Shown here: positions 27,501 to 34,107 of the stretch, piece by piece
How positions within the stretch are numbered: position 1 is the first letter of the stretch
Layout: each line of letters opens with the position of its first letter
Assembly: GCA_000696115.1 (NCBI GenBank)
Contig: JJOH01000011.1
Span: 124,001 to 188,000 of the forward strand
DNA: 64,000 nucleotides
Direction of reading: 5' to 3'
Origin: Streptomyces olindensis
GTDB taxonomy: Bacteria; Actinomycetota; Actinomycetes; Streptomycetales; Streptomycetaceae
The notes under the pieces: model-generated
Told to the model about the DNA's origin: nothing
What the model saw: the letters and a program-made list of their open reading frames with translations, nothing else
Databases searched by the model: none
Program-made: the position numbers and the translations under genes

Positions 27501-27833
27501 AATGCGCAGGCGGATTGCGCTAGCAACGGCTCCAGGACCGTCTCGGTCGGCGACCGCAGCCGCAACGAGACGATCCAACCTCAGGTCGCGCTCGTCCGAC
27601 GTGAATGCTTGGTAGGGCAGAGCGTGGTCGTCGTTGTCGGTGTGTTTGAACTGCGTGCGTTCACGACATCCCCCTGCGTCGATGACCGTGAGATCATCGA
27701 AGCGATCATCTGCTACCAGCTTTTCGTCGATGTGCACCGTTGCAATGCCTCCTAGGAGCACGTCCACCAGACGGCATGCCTCTAGAAGGTCCTGGTACTC
27801 GTACCCGCGGTGCGCGGCAGTCAGATCGCCCAT
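21504..27833 (-). CDS. Cap4/DUF4297-STAND ATPase, Avs-like antiphage sensor-nuclease
   Basis: 2109 residues. The N-terminus carries the GYEYQ motif (10-14) and a PD-(D/E)xK-type core, with E37 in VHIDEKLV, D46-D47 in RFDDLTV and Q61-x-K63 in TQFKH, as in the dsDNA nuclease Cap4/DUF4297. The STAND NTPase follows: Walker A VGPPGQGKSWA (K320), Walker B VALVVDGLDHV (D412, D415) and winged-helix sequence to about 700. The remaining 1400 or so residues are alanine/leucine-rich helical repeats, the usual sensor part. Size and order match Avs (AVAST) proteins of the DUF4297-STAND type. These recognise phage proteins, oligomerise and cleave DNA (family knowledge). It stands alone, with a codon composition visibly less GC-rich than flanking genes. 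Confidence 0.85.
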   Translation of the reverse strand: MGDLTAAHRGYEYQDLLEACRLVDVLLGGIATVHIDEKLVADDRFDDLTVIDAGGCRERTQFKHTDNDDHALPYQAFTSDERDLRLDRLVAAAVADRDGPGAVASAIRLRIVMRDAPPNDAVLPSVLASARPSDSPFVAGMNTNLLRFDADALWQGVQVPAQGRRKAGNVFAFLHEGNTAVKKEDLDWLCEHLLVELSAPQMTADLLSPGPAEQLLVHRVQSELGAGVYPNENRSVVDVAEALIRTVRAARQRGLRVTPQELLRRTQLRHDFGAVTRAHPVDRTREVPRAGAVGDLVEAAQTVAAKGGVLLAVGPPGQGKSWACQQLVDRLATSGWLVAEHYCYLGDADGDRLARVMSESVFGSLLGRLAEADPRLVHEQRPRFAADEEALTNAITTALRNDPARRVALVVDGLDHVTRVLGGRTRRSDPSLALAEALSSLQLPPGSALIVLSQPGTHLHPLEESGSATIAVPPLSPGEMQGMAMRLGLVPAAEADSAEALLTDSQEVVSFLKVLQERSRGNALYATYLCREVTFRPGAIADAAATVRALPPYNGSLEDYYAHLYDTLGADADVVADIIALLDMPVTREEIGQIIPDREHRIDGALNVLAPVLSEKTGQGGIRVYHESFGRYLRLSYEEHPDALASTLGLISSWLSQKGMFDDPRAFRCLLRILAEAGRDTEVLDKIGRDFVVRAVSAAFPASAIRDNLAIGLQCAARLGNWPLVVRCIELARSADAYQNERFDSVLVDFADVPIALIGAQAMADRLLQDGRTVMPARAGIQMCATLDMAGAVAPWREYLTALQHEAESDNTSYGDDSDRAVSLAHLRGRLRLSAGHRVTGNGDAEDGLSKPVSLAAIVEWLNEEGEQSTVDVVVDSLIDTHGLEAVVDLIPQLEDAGPACLALAEKIALGAAPDRLGSALHWAQAAVGEGYVSGTVHRLLGLGVRADDLAGQDPQARRDAFLALTREVQLERVQWSADAVAQWLDMVAIEARVDPVALGAAEALIQNDGWYPCWLRFVIMLARAEAADPSLQSGLTVEALRLLTEDLRPFAGNPRACDLYAIQPYISVTVRRAVALVTDTDWSQAWDTLTRVSEAVSTTLRGELGGPLPADLLLSIAVEYATPERRSSVDAVIRSEFENHAGGRYYSDLAVYLLTHARLAIAASDLAGAESLWLEACHFLVAYGWHKDITIYEILDPLPALIAADPGRARVRVAQVQPLCERLVLHTDGKETRGAEPQWWGVLAEADPSALADLVARGLLCDCNGSNALLHEAREDLWRRWNAEADPVIATALRLTLETPLLAEDATALDRLVRSSAPSPTEDRLQLLRFVLSRADERHDRYDYSNGDEMRTVDDQRVAELNGVAEGVGAPQVLPLPESTTAPVSDRVSASPRSRPPTLENRLADMIVPIVAPGAAGLIRALRAWRLRPYGDSAPQQVLDRMTNLIGYRLLDLANEGRATEAAQLLRAIAGPWDFRDGPLLLRQLAEGLERHGQDALAAEAFALTWVRTRGHGGWLNFGGETSIDSLRKASEIDPARALQVVAEEAEVIVGAGRYGTYGVTQALIYAFAHQALDVPGRSAIDLGFALWDEAAAIIEARAPRVHDSDDPDHPYCAPHPDTGAAVPGDLNRALATAALAGLACADREGKRRSMIAAQTLVSLRSEAAAPATALALAHISDAATLTWLLSMIEDQGQAGQLVVGQCLDEVKAVAQGPLLAARAVARRLLPDAKDLPLGPSDPGLLTRPARLWTPGVQEDGQRDRALEGLVQQVAGTRLSNAEPFQPGLTEAVLAGTRSKLDSDPSRRRLTSQLRAYRSTDEERDPDAYLATEEAVEEVLQRAAAGSRAYRLTAGLALPNLLAWENQLAEAITDDPFLPIALETARWPRPGLQPPPAPDTSLPSSGRSAQIIAIRSMDESHVMVGQPLAGWRVLGSAEKRIFLSRHNRTTEFVTWRFSGPEVGERQNLAQLKVPPFTDGDLAEWFQGQQQLLQGLPLETQPLLGIDHEMIVAGDASYGLGLPDFTLAPTALLRTALNLRPAAPLSLDDDNGPALKLICWRTEYKRSAYSLAWPRTTGCAVVVRPDLQDVLSERAAGSVVIREFVLHLRKAAT

Positions 27834-28172
27834 GTCTCGCGCATTATCGCCGGTTGGGCCGTAGGCGCGGTCAATGTTCTGAAAGCGGGCGACTCATGGG
27901 CGTGGCAGCGCTTCTGTGGAAGGCAGTGTGAGGTCTGTCGTCGATGTCGCACGTCATGCCGGTGTCCGGAGTCATCCGGTCCGCTCCGGCCAGATCATCT
28001 TGCCTTTGGCCTGCCCACCTCACGCAGTGTAACGACCTAGAAGCGGGGACATTCGCCGGTTGCGCATTTCCTCCGGACGACCGGTCCCAGCGCGTTGCGC
28101 ACACCGTCTGGAGCTGCAGCTCAGAGCCTCGGCACTGCGCATGAGGTGCCGCACCCTACAGACGGAGTGCCG
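27834..28172. other. Intergenic region upstream of the STAND gene
   Basis: 339 nt without a credible gene. It must contain the promoter of the minus-strand STAND gene. It lies at the right edge of the less GC-rich accessory region. No tRNA or att-like repeat was recognised. Confidence 0.4.
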
Positions 28173-28208
28173 GCGAAAGCGCGGGGCGTGCGGGCCCCGC
28201 GCTTTCGC
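28173..28208. terminator. Strong hairpin terminator downstream of the GH30 gene
   Basis: Perfect 15-bp inverted repeat GCGAAAGCGCGGGGC / GCCCCGCGCTTTCGC (28173-28187 and 28194-28208) with a 6-nt loop, 14 nt beyond the stop of the minus-strand glycosidase gene. It insulates the STAND gene promoter from that transcription unit. Confidence 0.8.
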
Positions 28209-28222
28209 ACGTCCGCGGCGGG

Positions 28223-31200
28223 TCAGCGGCGGGTGAGCTCGATCCGGTACTCCCGCGCCTGCGAGCCGTCCTCGCCGGTGATGGAGACGACGTGGGCCGT
28301 CCCGCCCCGGGAGGTGTCCTCACGGACCGTCACGTCGGCGTAGGGGTCACGCGGGGTGGCGGTGACCCGGGCCCGCTCCGGCCGGTCGACCGCCGTCCGG
28401 TAACTCGTCCGGTCCGGGTCGAAGCCGCTCAGCGGCACACCGTCCACCTCGATCGAGGCCGCCGCGGCGTCGGCGGAGGTACCCGGTGCCTTGGCGTACA
28501 CCTCGATCTCGCCGAGGGTGATGTAGCCGCCCGGGCGTGCCGTCATGACCACGCGCACGCCGGTCACCGGGCCGCTCGCGCGCACCGGCACGTCGGCCAC
28601 GGGCGTGCCCTCGGCGCCCACGGGGACGGTGTCGCTCGCGTCGGCCCAGGTGCCGTCGGCGCCGCGCACCTGCACCTTGAGGGACTCGGCGAAGCTGACG
28701 TTGGTGCCGTCGCGGTGGAAGTGGGTCACGACCCGGGTCAGATCGCGTGGCTCCGGCAGGGTCAGGGTGATGGTGTCGGACGGGTTCTTCGTGCCCGACT
28801 TCCAGTTCGACCAGGCCTTCTCGGAGGTGTTCCCGTTGCGCAGGCCCTCGGCGGAGTACCCGCTCTCGGTGTACGTCGCGCCGACCGTCACGCCCTGGTC
28901 GCGCGCGGCGTTCGTCTCCCGGGGTGCGGTGACCTGGACGCGTACGGTCGCCGCCGCCGTCGTCCCGCCGGGGACCCGGGCGGTGCCGCGCAGGGTCACC
29001 ACCCCGGCCTCGTCGAACGCGCCCTCGGGTGCGGCGTCCCAGGTGACCGGGAGGTCGGCGGTTCCGCCGTGCCGTCCGACGCCGGTGACCGTGGCGGGCA
29101 GTGCGGGCCGTCCGCCGGTGTAGGTCTTGGCGCGGGCGGGGCGGGTGGCGGCGACGGTGTCCACGGTGACCAGCGCCTCGGCGGGGAGGGTCCGGCCCAG
29201 CGCGTCGGTCGCCCGGCCCTTCACCCGTACCGTTCCGGGTTCGCGCCAGCGGGACGGCGAGGGCAGTGTCCACGCGACGGGGAGCGCGCCCCGGGCCCCG
29301 TCGCGGAAGACGGGGGTCACGGTCGTGGGCAGTTCGGGGGCGTGGCCGGGGACGGTGAACGCCTTGGCGGGCTGTGTGCGGAGCACCGTCTCGTCGGTGA
29401 CGCCCCACCGCTGGTTGGCCGCGGAGGTCGGCAGGAACGCCGACACGCGGGCGCCGTCCGCCGTGGACTGCCCGACGACGTCGAGCAGACGGCCCGTGGC
29501 GGCGTTGACGAAGGTCCAGGTGCCGTCCCCGGTGGTCGACATGATCCACTGGGCGGCCGGTGACGCCGGTGTGCCCGCGTCTTCGAGGGTGGCGTCGTCG
29601 TCGCGCACGGCGAGGCGTCTGTCGTCGGAGGCGTTGACGAGGGCGTAGCGGTCGCGGTTGCCCTCACCGCGGGTCAGCCGCTGCACGGACCACAGCTGGG
29701 ACCTGGCGGCCGGGTCGTTCGTGCGGACGACGACGCCGTCACCGTCGGCGGACGGGGCCAGGGACTTGCCGCTCTGGGCGCCCTGGAGGCGGTAGACGTG
29801 GCCGGGCTGGACGAGTGCGGCCTCCGCGGCGGTGCCGGACACGCCGTCGACGAGGAGTGTCGTGACCGACTTCGGCGGCACGGTCAGCGTGGCGGAGTCG
29901 TCCTTCACCTTCACGGGCGTGCCGCGGACCAGTGCGCCCTCGGCACTGGTCACCACGGGGGTCACGGTGGCGCCGGGGGCGACGCGCCGGAACTTCGAGA
30001 GGTCCAGGGTGACGGCGCGCGGGGTGGTGCCGTTGTTGACGTGCACCACGGTCGCTCCGCGGCCCGACTTGCGTACGGCGGCGACGCTGGAGGGGTCGTC
30101 GGCCTTCACGAAGTGGTCACCGGGCCGGATGTGGTGGGTGAAGTTGCGCAGGGTGTGGAACTTGGTGTTGGCCCTGATCGGGCAGGTCTCCAGGGTGTCC
30201 TTCGCGGTGCAATTGAACGGGATGTGGATGCTGCCCCAGTTCTTGCCCGCCTGGGCCTGCGGGATGGAGTCCTCGACGGGCTGCCACAACACCCAGGCGG
30301 AGGGCTCCAGTTCACGGATGTCGTCGACGACCCGGGTGGCGATGCCGAGCCCCGGTTCCATGCCGGTGAAGTCGGTGCCGGTCCCCCAGGTGCCCTCGAC
30401 CTCGCTCATCCAGAACGGTTTGTCCGCGGCCTTGGCGCTGTCGCGGGCGCTGGTGCGCATGCCGGTGCCGTAGGTGTGGACGTTGAGCTGGTCGACGGCG
30501 GCGCGGGCGGAGGCGTCGTAGGCGTTCCAGTTGCGGACGAACGTGCCGGGGTTGGTCTCGTCCATGGCGGAGACGGTGGCGCGGGTGCCGGCGTCCTCCA
30601 GTGCGCGGTGCAGGGCCAGGACGACCTTCTGCTGGAGTTCGGGGCCGGCGTGCGCGCCTTCCTGGCGGCCGCCGGTGGGCTGTCCGTCGGGGCCGAGCTG
30701 GGTGCCCCAGTAGTTGGTGTTGGGCTCGTTCAGCGGGGCGATGGTGTCGAAGCGGATGCGGTGCTTCTTCTCCAGGTGCTCGGTCACCCTGACCAGGTAG
30801 GTGGCGAAGTCGTCGACGCGGTCGGCCCGGATCTGGTCGGTGTTGGCGTCGAAGCCGCCGGAGACGTAGCCGCTGACGGTCTGGAACCAGGGCGGGGAGT
30901 TGCTGAAGGCCTCCCAGCGGGTCACCTTGCGCTTGACCTGGTCCACCCACCAGCGCTGGTTCGCGTCGGCGGACCAGTCCCAGTGGTCGGGGTCGTCCGG
31001 GTTCCACCAGTCGGTGTCCTCCCGGGTGGTGCCCGGCGGGGCCTTCCAGAAGCCCTCCATGGTCGCGCCGACCTTCATGTAGTCCTTGCGGACGTCCGGG
31101 GCGTTGCCGCCGCCGATGTTGTAGCGCGCGATGTTCAGGCGCAGGCCGTCCTCGCCGAACAGCATGTCGACGAGCTTCCTGCGGATGGGTTCCGGATAGC

Positions 31201-31402
31201 CGCCGGTGATGTTGGCGAACCAGACGAGGCTCGTGCCCCACCCTTCGAACTCCTGCTGCCGGTACGACGGGTCGATCCGCACCGTGACCGCGCTGCCGGG
31301 AGGTTCGGCGGCAGCGGCGGGCGGCACGGCCACGAGCCCCGCGCCGAGCGCCAAGGGGACGGTGGCCGCCAGGGCCCGGGCGAGGCGATGTCTGCTGGAC
31401 AT
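28223..31402 (-). CDS. Secreted GH30-family glycosidase with ricin-like and accessory domains
   Basis: 1059 residues from ATG 31402, with AAGGGA 5 nt upstream. Sec signal peptide 1-32 ending AAA/E. The GH30 catalytic (beta/alpha)8 domain begins EFEGWGTSL; general acid E226 in APLNEPN and nucleophile E334 in WMSEVEG are intact. Then come a beta-sandwich (about 440-530), a ricin-type lectin region (QSGKSLAPSADGDG, later TGRLLDVVGQS and NQRWGV), two bacterial Ig-like repeats, a discoidin-like CBM32-type domain (NAARDQGVTVGATYTES) and a final cadherin-like segment. The pattern fits the endo-beta-1,6-galactanase type of GH30. It is divergent from an ABC importer that may take up products (inference). 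Confidence 0.88.
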   Translation of the reverse strand: MSSRHRLARALAATVPLALGAGLVAVPPAAAAEPPGSAVTVRIDPSYRQQEFEGWGTSLVWFANITGGYPEPIRRKLVDMLFGEDGLRLNIARYNIGGGNAPDVRKDYMKVGATMEGFWKAPPGTTREDTDWWNPDDPDHWDWSADANQRWWVDQVKRKVTRWEAFSNSPPWFQTVSGYVSGGFDANTDQIRADRVDDFATYLVRVTEHLEKKHRIRFDTIAPLNEPNTNYWGTQLGPDGQPTGGRQEGAHAGPELQQKVVLALHRALEDAGTRATVSAMDETNPGTFVRNWNAYDASARAAVDQLNVHTYGTGMRTSARDSAKAADKPFWMSEVEGTWGTGTDFTGMEPGLGIATRVVDDIRELEPSAWVLWQPVEDSIPQAQAGKNWGSIHIPFNCTAKDTLETCPIRANTKFHTLRNFTHHIRPGDHFVKADDPSSVAAVRKSGRGATVVHVNNGTTPRAVTLDLSKFRRVAPGATVTPVVTSAEGALVRGTPVKVKDDSATLTVPPKSVTTLLVDGVSGTAAEAALVQPGHVYRLQGAQSGKSLAPSADGDGVVVRTNDPAARSQLWSVQRLTRGEGNRDRYALVNASDDRRLAVRDDDATLEDAGTPASPAAQWIMSTTGDGTWTFVNAATGRLLDVVGQSTADGARVSAFLPTSAANQRWGVTDETVLRTQPAKAFTVPGHAPELPTTVTPVFRDGARGALPVAWTLPSPSRWREPGTVRVKGRATDALGRTLPAEALVTVDTVAATRPARAKTYTGGRPALPATVTGVGRHGGTADLPVTWDAAPEGAFDEAGVVTLRGTARVPGGTTAAATVRVQVTAPRETNAARDQGVTVGATYTESGYSAEGLRNGNTSEKAWSNWKSGTKNPSDTITLTLPEPRDLTRVVTHFHRDGTNVSFAESLKVQVRGADGTWADASDTVPVGAEGTPVADVPVRASGPVTGVRVVMTARPGGYITLGEIEVYAKAPGTSADAAAASIEVDGVPLSGFDPDRTSYRTAVDRPERARVTATPRDPYADVTVREDTSRGGTAHVVSITGEDGSQAREYRIELTRR

Positions 31403-31454
31403 GAATTCCCTTCGGGAGCGAACAGAACCGCGCAGAACCAATCGAGCTTCCCGA

Positions 31455-31483
31455 ATGTTTTAGGACGGCAATCAACACGTCAA
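31455..31483 (-). promoter_or_regulatory. Predicted promoter of the GH30 gene
   Basis: On the minus strand, -35 TTGACG (31478-31483) and -10 AAACAT (31455-31460) are 17 nt apart. They lie about 53 nt before the start codon and resemble a HrdB-type promoter. Confidence 0.45.
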
Positions 31484-31518
31484 GAGGCAGGACGAGTTGG
31501 GGAACCGGCGCACGCCCC

Positions 31519-31549
31519 TTGACGCGTTCCGCCCCGCCACCCCAATAAT
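31519..31549 (+). promoter_or_regulatory. Predicted promoter of the ABC importer operon
   Basis: -35 TTGACG (31519-31524) and -10 CAATAA or AATAAT (ending 31548-31549), spacing 18-19 nt, about 60 nt upstream of the GTG at 31610. It shares the TTGACG hexamer with the divergent GH30 promoter. Confidence 0.45.
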
Positions 31550-31609
31550 GACCGTCCACATATCTAAACGACGTTCTCTGTTATGTACGAGAGCGAACGC
31601 GGAGGCACA

Positions 31610-33151
31610 GTGGCCGGGTCAGGCGCAGCCCGCAGTCGTCCGATCGTCACGTCCCTCGTCGTCCTGCTCGCCGCCTCCGGCTGCTCGGTCGCCGGGGCCG
31701 ACCCCATCGGCGGCGGACCGGACGACTTACGCATCGTCCTGCCCGAGGAACCGCCCACGCTGGAACCCTGTGACGCCTCGCTGACCGCGACGGGCCGGGT
31801 GACCCGGGCCAACATCACGGAGGCGCTCACCGAGCGCGACGCGTCCACCGGACGCCTGGAGCCCGCCCTCGCCACCGAGTGGGCCCGGAATTCGGCCACT
31901 TCGTGGACCTTCACCCTCCGCAGGGGCGTCACGTTCCACGACGGCTCGGCGTTCACGGCGGCCGCGGCGGCGTTCTCGATCGAACGCGCCACGGACTCGG
32001 GGATCGACTGCAACGTCGACGGCTACATCTTCGCGGACGGCGAGCTCACCGCCACGCCCGTCGACGAGGACACCCTCCGGGTCACCACGGCCAGGCCCGA
32101 CCCGATCCTTCCCCTGCGCCTCTCTTTCGTCGAGATCGTGCCGACGAGCACCGACCCCGACTCCCGCGTGCGCGAGCCGGTCGGCACGGGCCCCTACCGG
32201 ATCGACGAGTGGAACCAGGGCCGTTACCTGCGGCTGAAACGCTTCCCCGGCTACTGGGGCAAGACCCCCGACTTCGCCGCGGCCACCTACGTCTGGCGTG
32301 CCGAGGGCAGTGTGCGGGCGGCGATGGTGACGAACGACGAGGCGGATGTCGCGATCGGCCTCGCACCCGAGGACGGGGCCGGTGACCGCGCCGTGGAGTT
32401 CGCCACCAACGAGGTCTCCTACCTGCGGATGGACGCCGGCAAGCCGCCCCTCGACGACATCCGGGTCCGGCAGGCCGTCAACTACGCCATCGACCGGGAG
32501 GGGCTGACCACGGCGGTCTTCGCCGGGCGGCCCAGCGGGCAGCTCGTGTCGAAGGGCGTCACCGGTTACAACGCGAGCGTCCGGCCGTGGCCGTACGACC
32601 CGGAACGGGCCAGGAAACTCGTCGCCGAGGCCCGCGCCGACGGGGTCCGCACCGACACCACCCTCACCATCGTCGGCCGCAACGGCATCTACCCGAAGGC
32701 CGCCGAGGCGATGGAGGTCGTCCAGGACGGCCTGATCAAGGCCGGGCTGAAGGTCAGGATCAGGATGCTCGACGTCAACGCCTGGCTGGAGTACCTGCTG
32801 CGCCCCTTCCCCGCCGACGACACCGGCCCCACCCTGCTCCAGGCCCAGCACGGCAACCAGGCGGGCGACGCCGCCTTCACGATGGGCCAGATCTACGGCA
32901 GCGAGGGCGCCCAGAGCAGCTACGGCACCGCCGAGTTCGACGCGCTCATCGAGCGGGCCGAACGCGCCTCGGGCGGCAACCGGCAGAAGGCGTTCGCGGA
33001 GGCGTTCAGCCACCAGAACGACAAGGTCGTACGGGACGCCGTGCTGGCCAACATGACCGGCCTGCTGGCCCTCTCCCCCAAGGTCCGCTACCGGCCCGAC
33101 TCCGCCACCAACGACGAGATGCGGCTCGCCGACATGCGGCGCGCGGACTGA
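31610..33151 (+). CDS. ABC transporter substrate-binding lipoprotein, family 5
   Basis: 513 residues. GTG 31610 is chosen because GGAGG ends 4 nt upstream, while the ATG at 31583 has no ribosome site. Lipobox LAASGC with the lipidated Cys at 25. The mature part is an SBP_bac_5 (DppA/OppA/NikA-like) protein: LPEEPPTLEP, ATEWARNSATSWTFTLRRGVTFHDG, GTGPYRIDEW and IRVRQAVNYAIDRE. This family binds oligopeptides, nickel chelates or oligosaccharides. The adjacent glycosidase hints at a sugar-linked ligand, but the ligand is not predictable from sequence. First gene of a four-gene importer operon; 15 nt to the permease. Confidence 0.9.
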   Translation: MAGSGAARSRPIVTSLVVLLAASGCSVAGADPIGGGPDDLRIVLPEEPPTLEPCDASLTATGRVTRANITEALTERDASTGRLEPALATEWARNSATSWTFTLRRGVTFHDGSAFTAAAAAFSIERATDSGIDCNVDGYIFADGELTATPVDEDTLRVTTARPDPILPLRLSFVEIVPTSTDPDSRVREPVGTGPYRIDEWNQGRYLRLKRFPGYWGKTPDFAAATYVWRAEGSVRAAMVTNDEADVAIGLAPEDGAGDRAVEFATNEVSYLRMDAGKPPLDDIRVRQAVNYAIDREGLTTAVFAGRPSGQLVSKGVTGYNASVRPWPYDPERARKLVAEARADGVRTDTTLTIVGRNGIYPKAAEAMEVVQDGLIKAGLKVRIRMLDVNAWLEYLLRPFPADDTGPTLLQAQHGNQAGDAAFTMGQIYGSEGAQSSYGTAEFDALIERAERASGGNRQKAFAEAFSHQNDKVVRDAVLANMTGLLALSPKVRYRPDSATNDEMRLADMRRAD

Positions 33152-33166
33152 GGGAGAGGACCTCAC

Positions 33167-34093
33167 GTGCTGACCCTGCTGCGCCGCCGCGCGGTCTCGA
33201 GCGTCATCCCGCTGCTGTTCGTGGTCCTCGGCGTGTTCTTCCTGGCCCGCCTCACCGGAGACCCCGCGAACCTGTACCTGCCGCTGAGCGCGACGCCCGA
33301 GATGCGGGCCGAGTTCGCCGCCCGCAACGGCCTGGACGACCCGCTGATCACCCAGTTCGGCGACTACCTCGCCCAGGTCGCCCACCTGGACTTCGGCGAG
33401 TCGCTGCGCACCGCCCAGCCGGCGGGCGAGGCCGTCCTGCGGGCGTTCCCCGCGACCCTGCAACTGGCCGGCTGGACGATGCTGCTCGCCCTCGCGGGCG
33501 CCGTGGTCATCGGCAGCCTGGCGGCCTACCGCCCGAACTCGGTCACCGACCGGATCGCGACCTTCCTGTCGTCGACGGCCGCCAGCGTCCCGGACTTCTG
33601 GATCGCCATCATGGGCGTACTGGTCTTCGCGGTGACTCTGGGCTGGCTGCCCACCTCCGGCACCAGCGGCGCGGCGGCCTGGGTGCTGCCCGTGGCCACG
33701 CTGCTCATCCGCCCGTTCGGCGTGCTGGTCCAAGTAGTGCGCGGCGCCATGGTCTCCGCGCTGTCCGCCCCGTACGTGAAGGTGGCGCGCGGCAAGGGGG
33801 CCTCCGAGGTCCGGGTGGTCTTCGGGCACGCCCTGCGCAACGCGGCCGCACCGGCGCTCACCGTCGCCGGCGACCTGGCCGTGGGGCTGGTCAACGGGGC
33901 GGTCGTCGTCGAGACGATCTTCGGCTGGCCCGGGATCGGCAAACTCATGATCGACTCGGTGCTCCAGCGGGACTTCGCGGTGCTCCAGGCCGCCGTCCTC
34001 GTGACCGCGCTGGCGATCTTCGCCCTCAACATCCTGGTGGACCTCTGCCACGCGCTCCTCGACCCGCGGGTACGGCAGCGGGCGGCGGCATGA
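33167..34093 (+). CDS. ABC transporter permease, DppB-like
   Basis: 308-residue integral membrane protein with about six helices. GTG start behind GAGAGGA. It has the BPD_transp_1 features of the DppB/OppB group: the N-terminal LLRRRAVSSVIPLLFVVLGV helix, a large extracytoplasmic loop with FGESLRT, and the EAA-loop region ARGKGASEVRVVFGHALRNA that contacts the ATPases. It is coupled to the next gene (ATGA at 34090-34093). Confidence 0.92.
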   Translation: MLTLLRRRAVSSVIPLLFVVLGVFFLARLTGDPANLYLPLSATPEMRAEFAARNGLDDPLITQFGDYLAQVAHLDFGESLRTAQPAGEAVLRAFPATLQLAGWTMLLALAGAVVIGSLAAYRPNSVTDRIATFLSSTAASVPDFWIAIMGVLVFAVTLGWLPTSGTSGAAAWVLPVATLLIRPFGVLVQVVRGAMVSALSAPYVKVARGKGASEVRVVFGHALRNAAAPALTVAGDLAVGLVNGAVVVETIFGWPGIGKLMIDSVLQRDFAVLQAAVLVTALAIFALNILVDLCHALLDPRVRQRAAA

Positions 34094-34107
34094 GCCAAGG
34101 ACGGGAC

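Noticed and set aside
32587..34089. Upstream extension of the permease-ATPase frame
   Set aside because: The frame is open back to 32587, but this part overlaps the lipoprotein and first permease genes and encodes low-complexity sequence. Homology starts near 34108.
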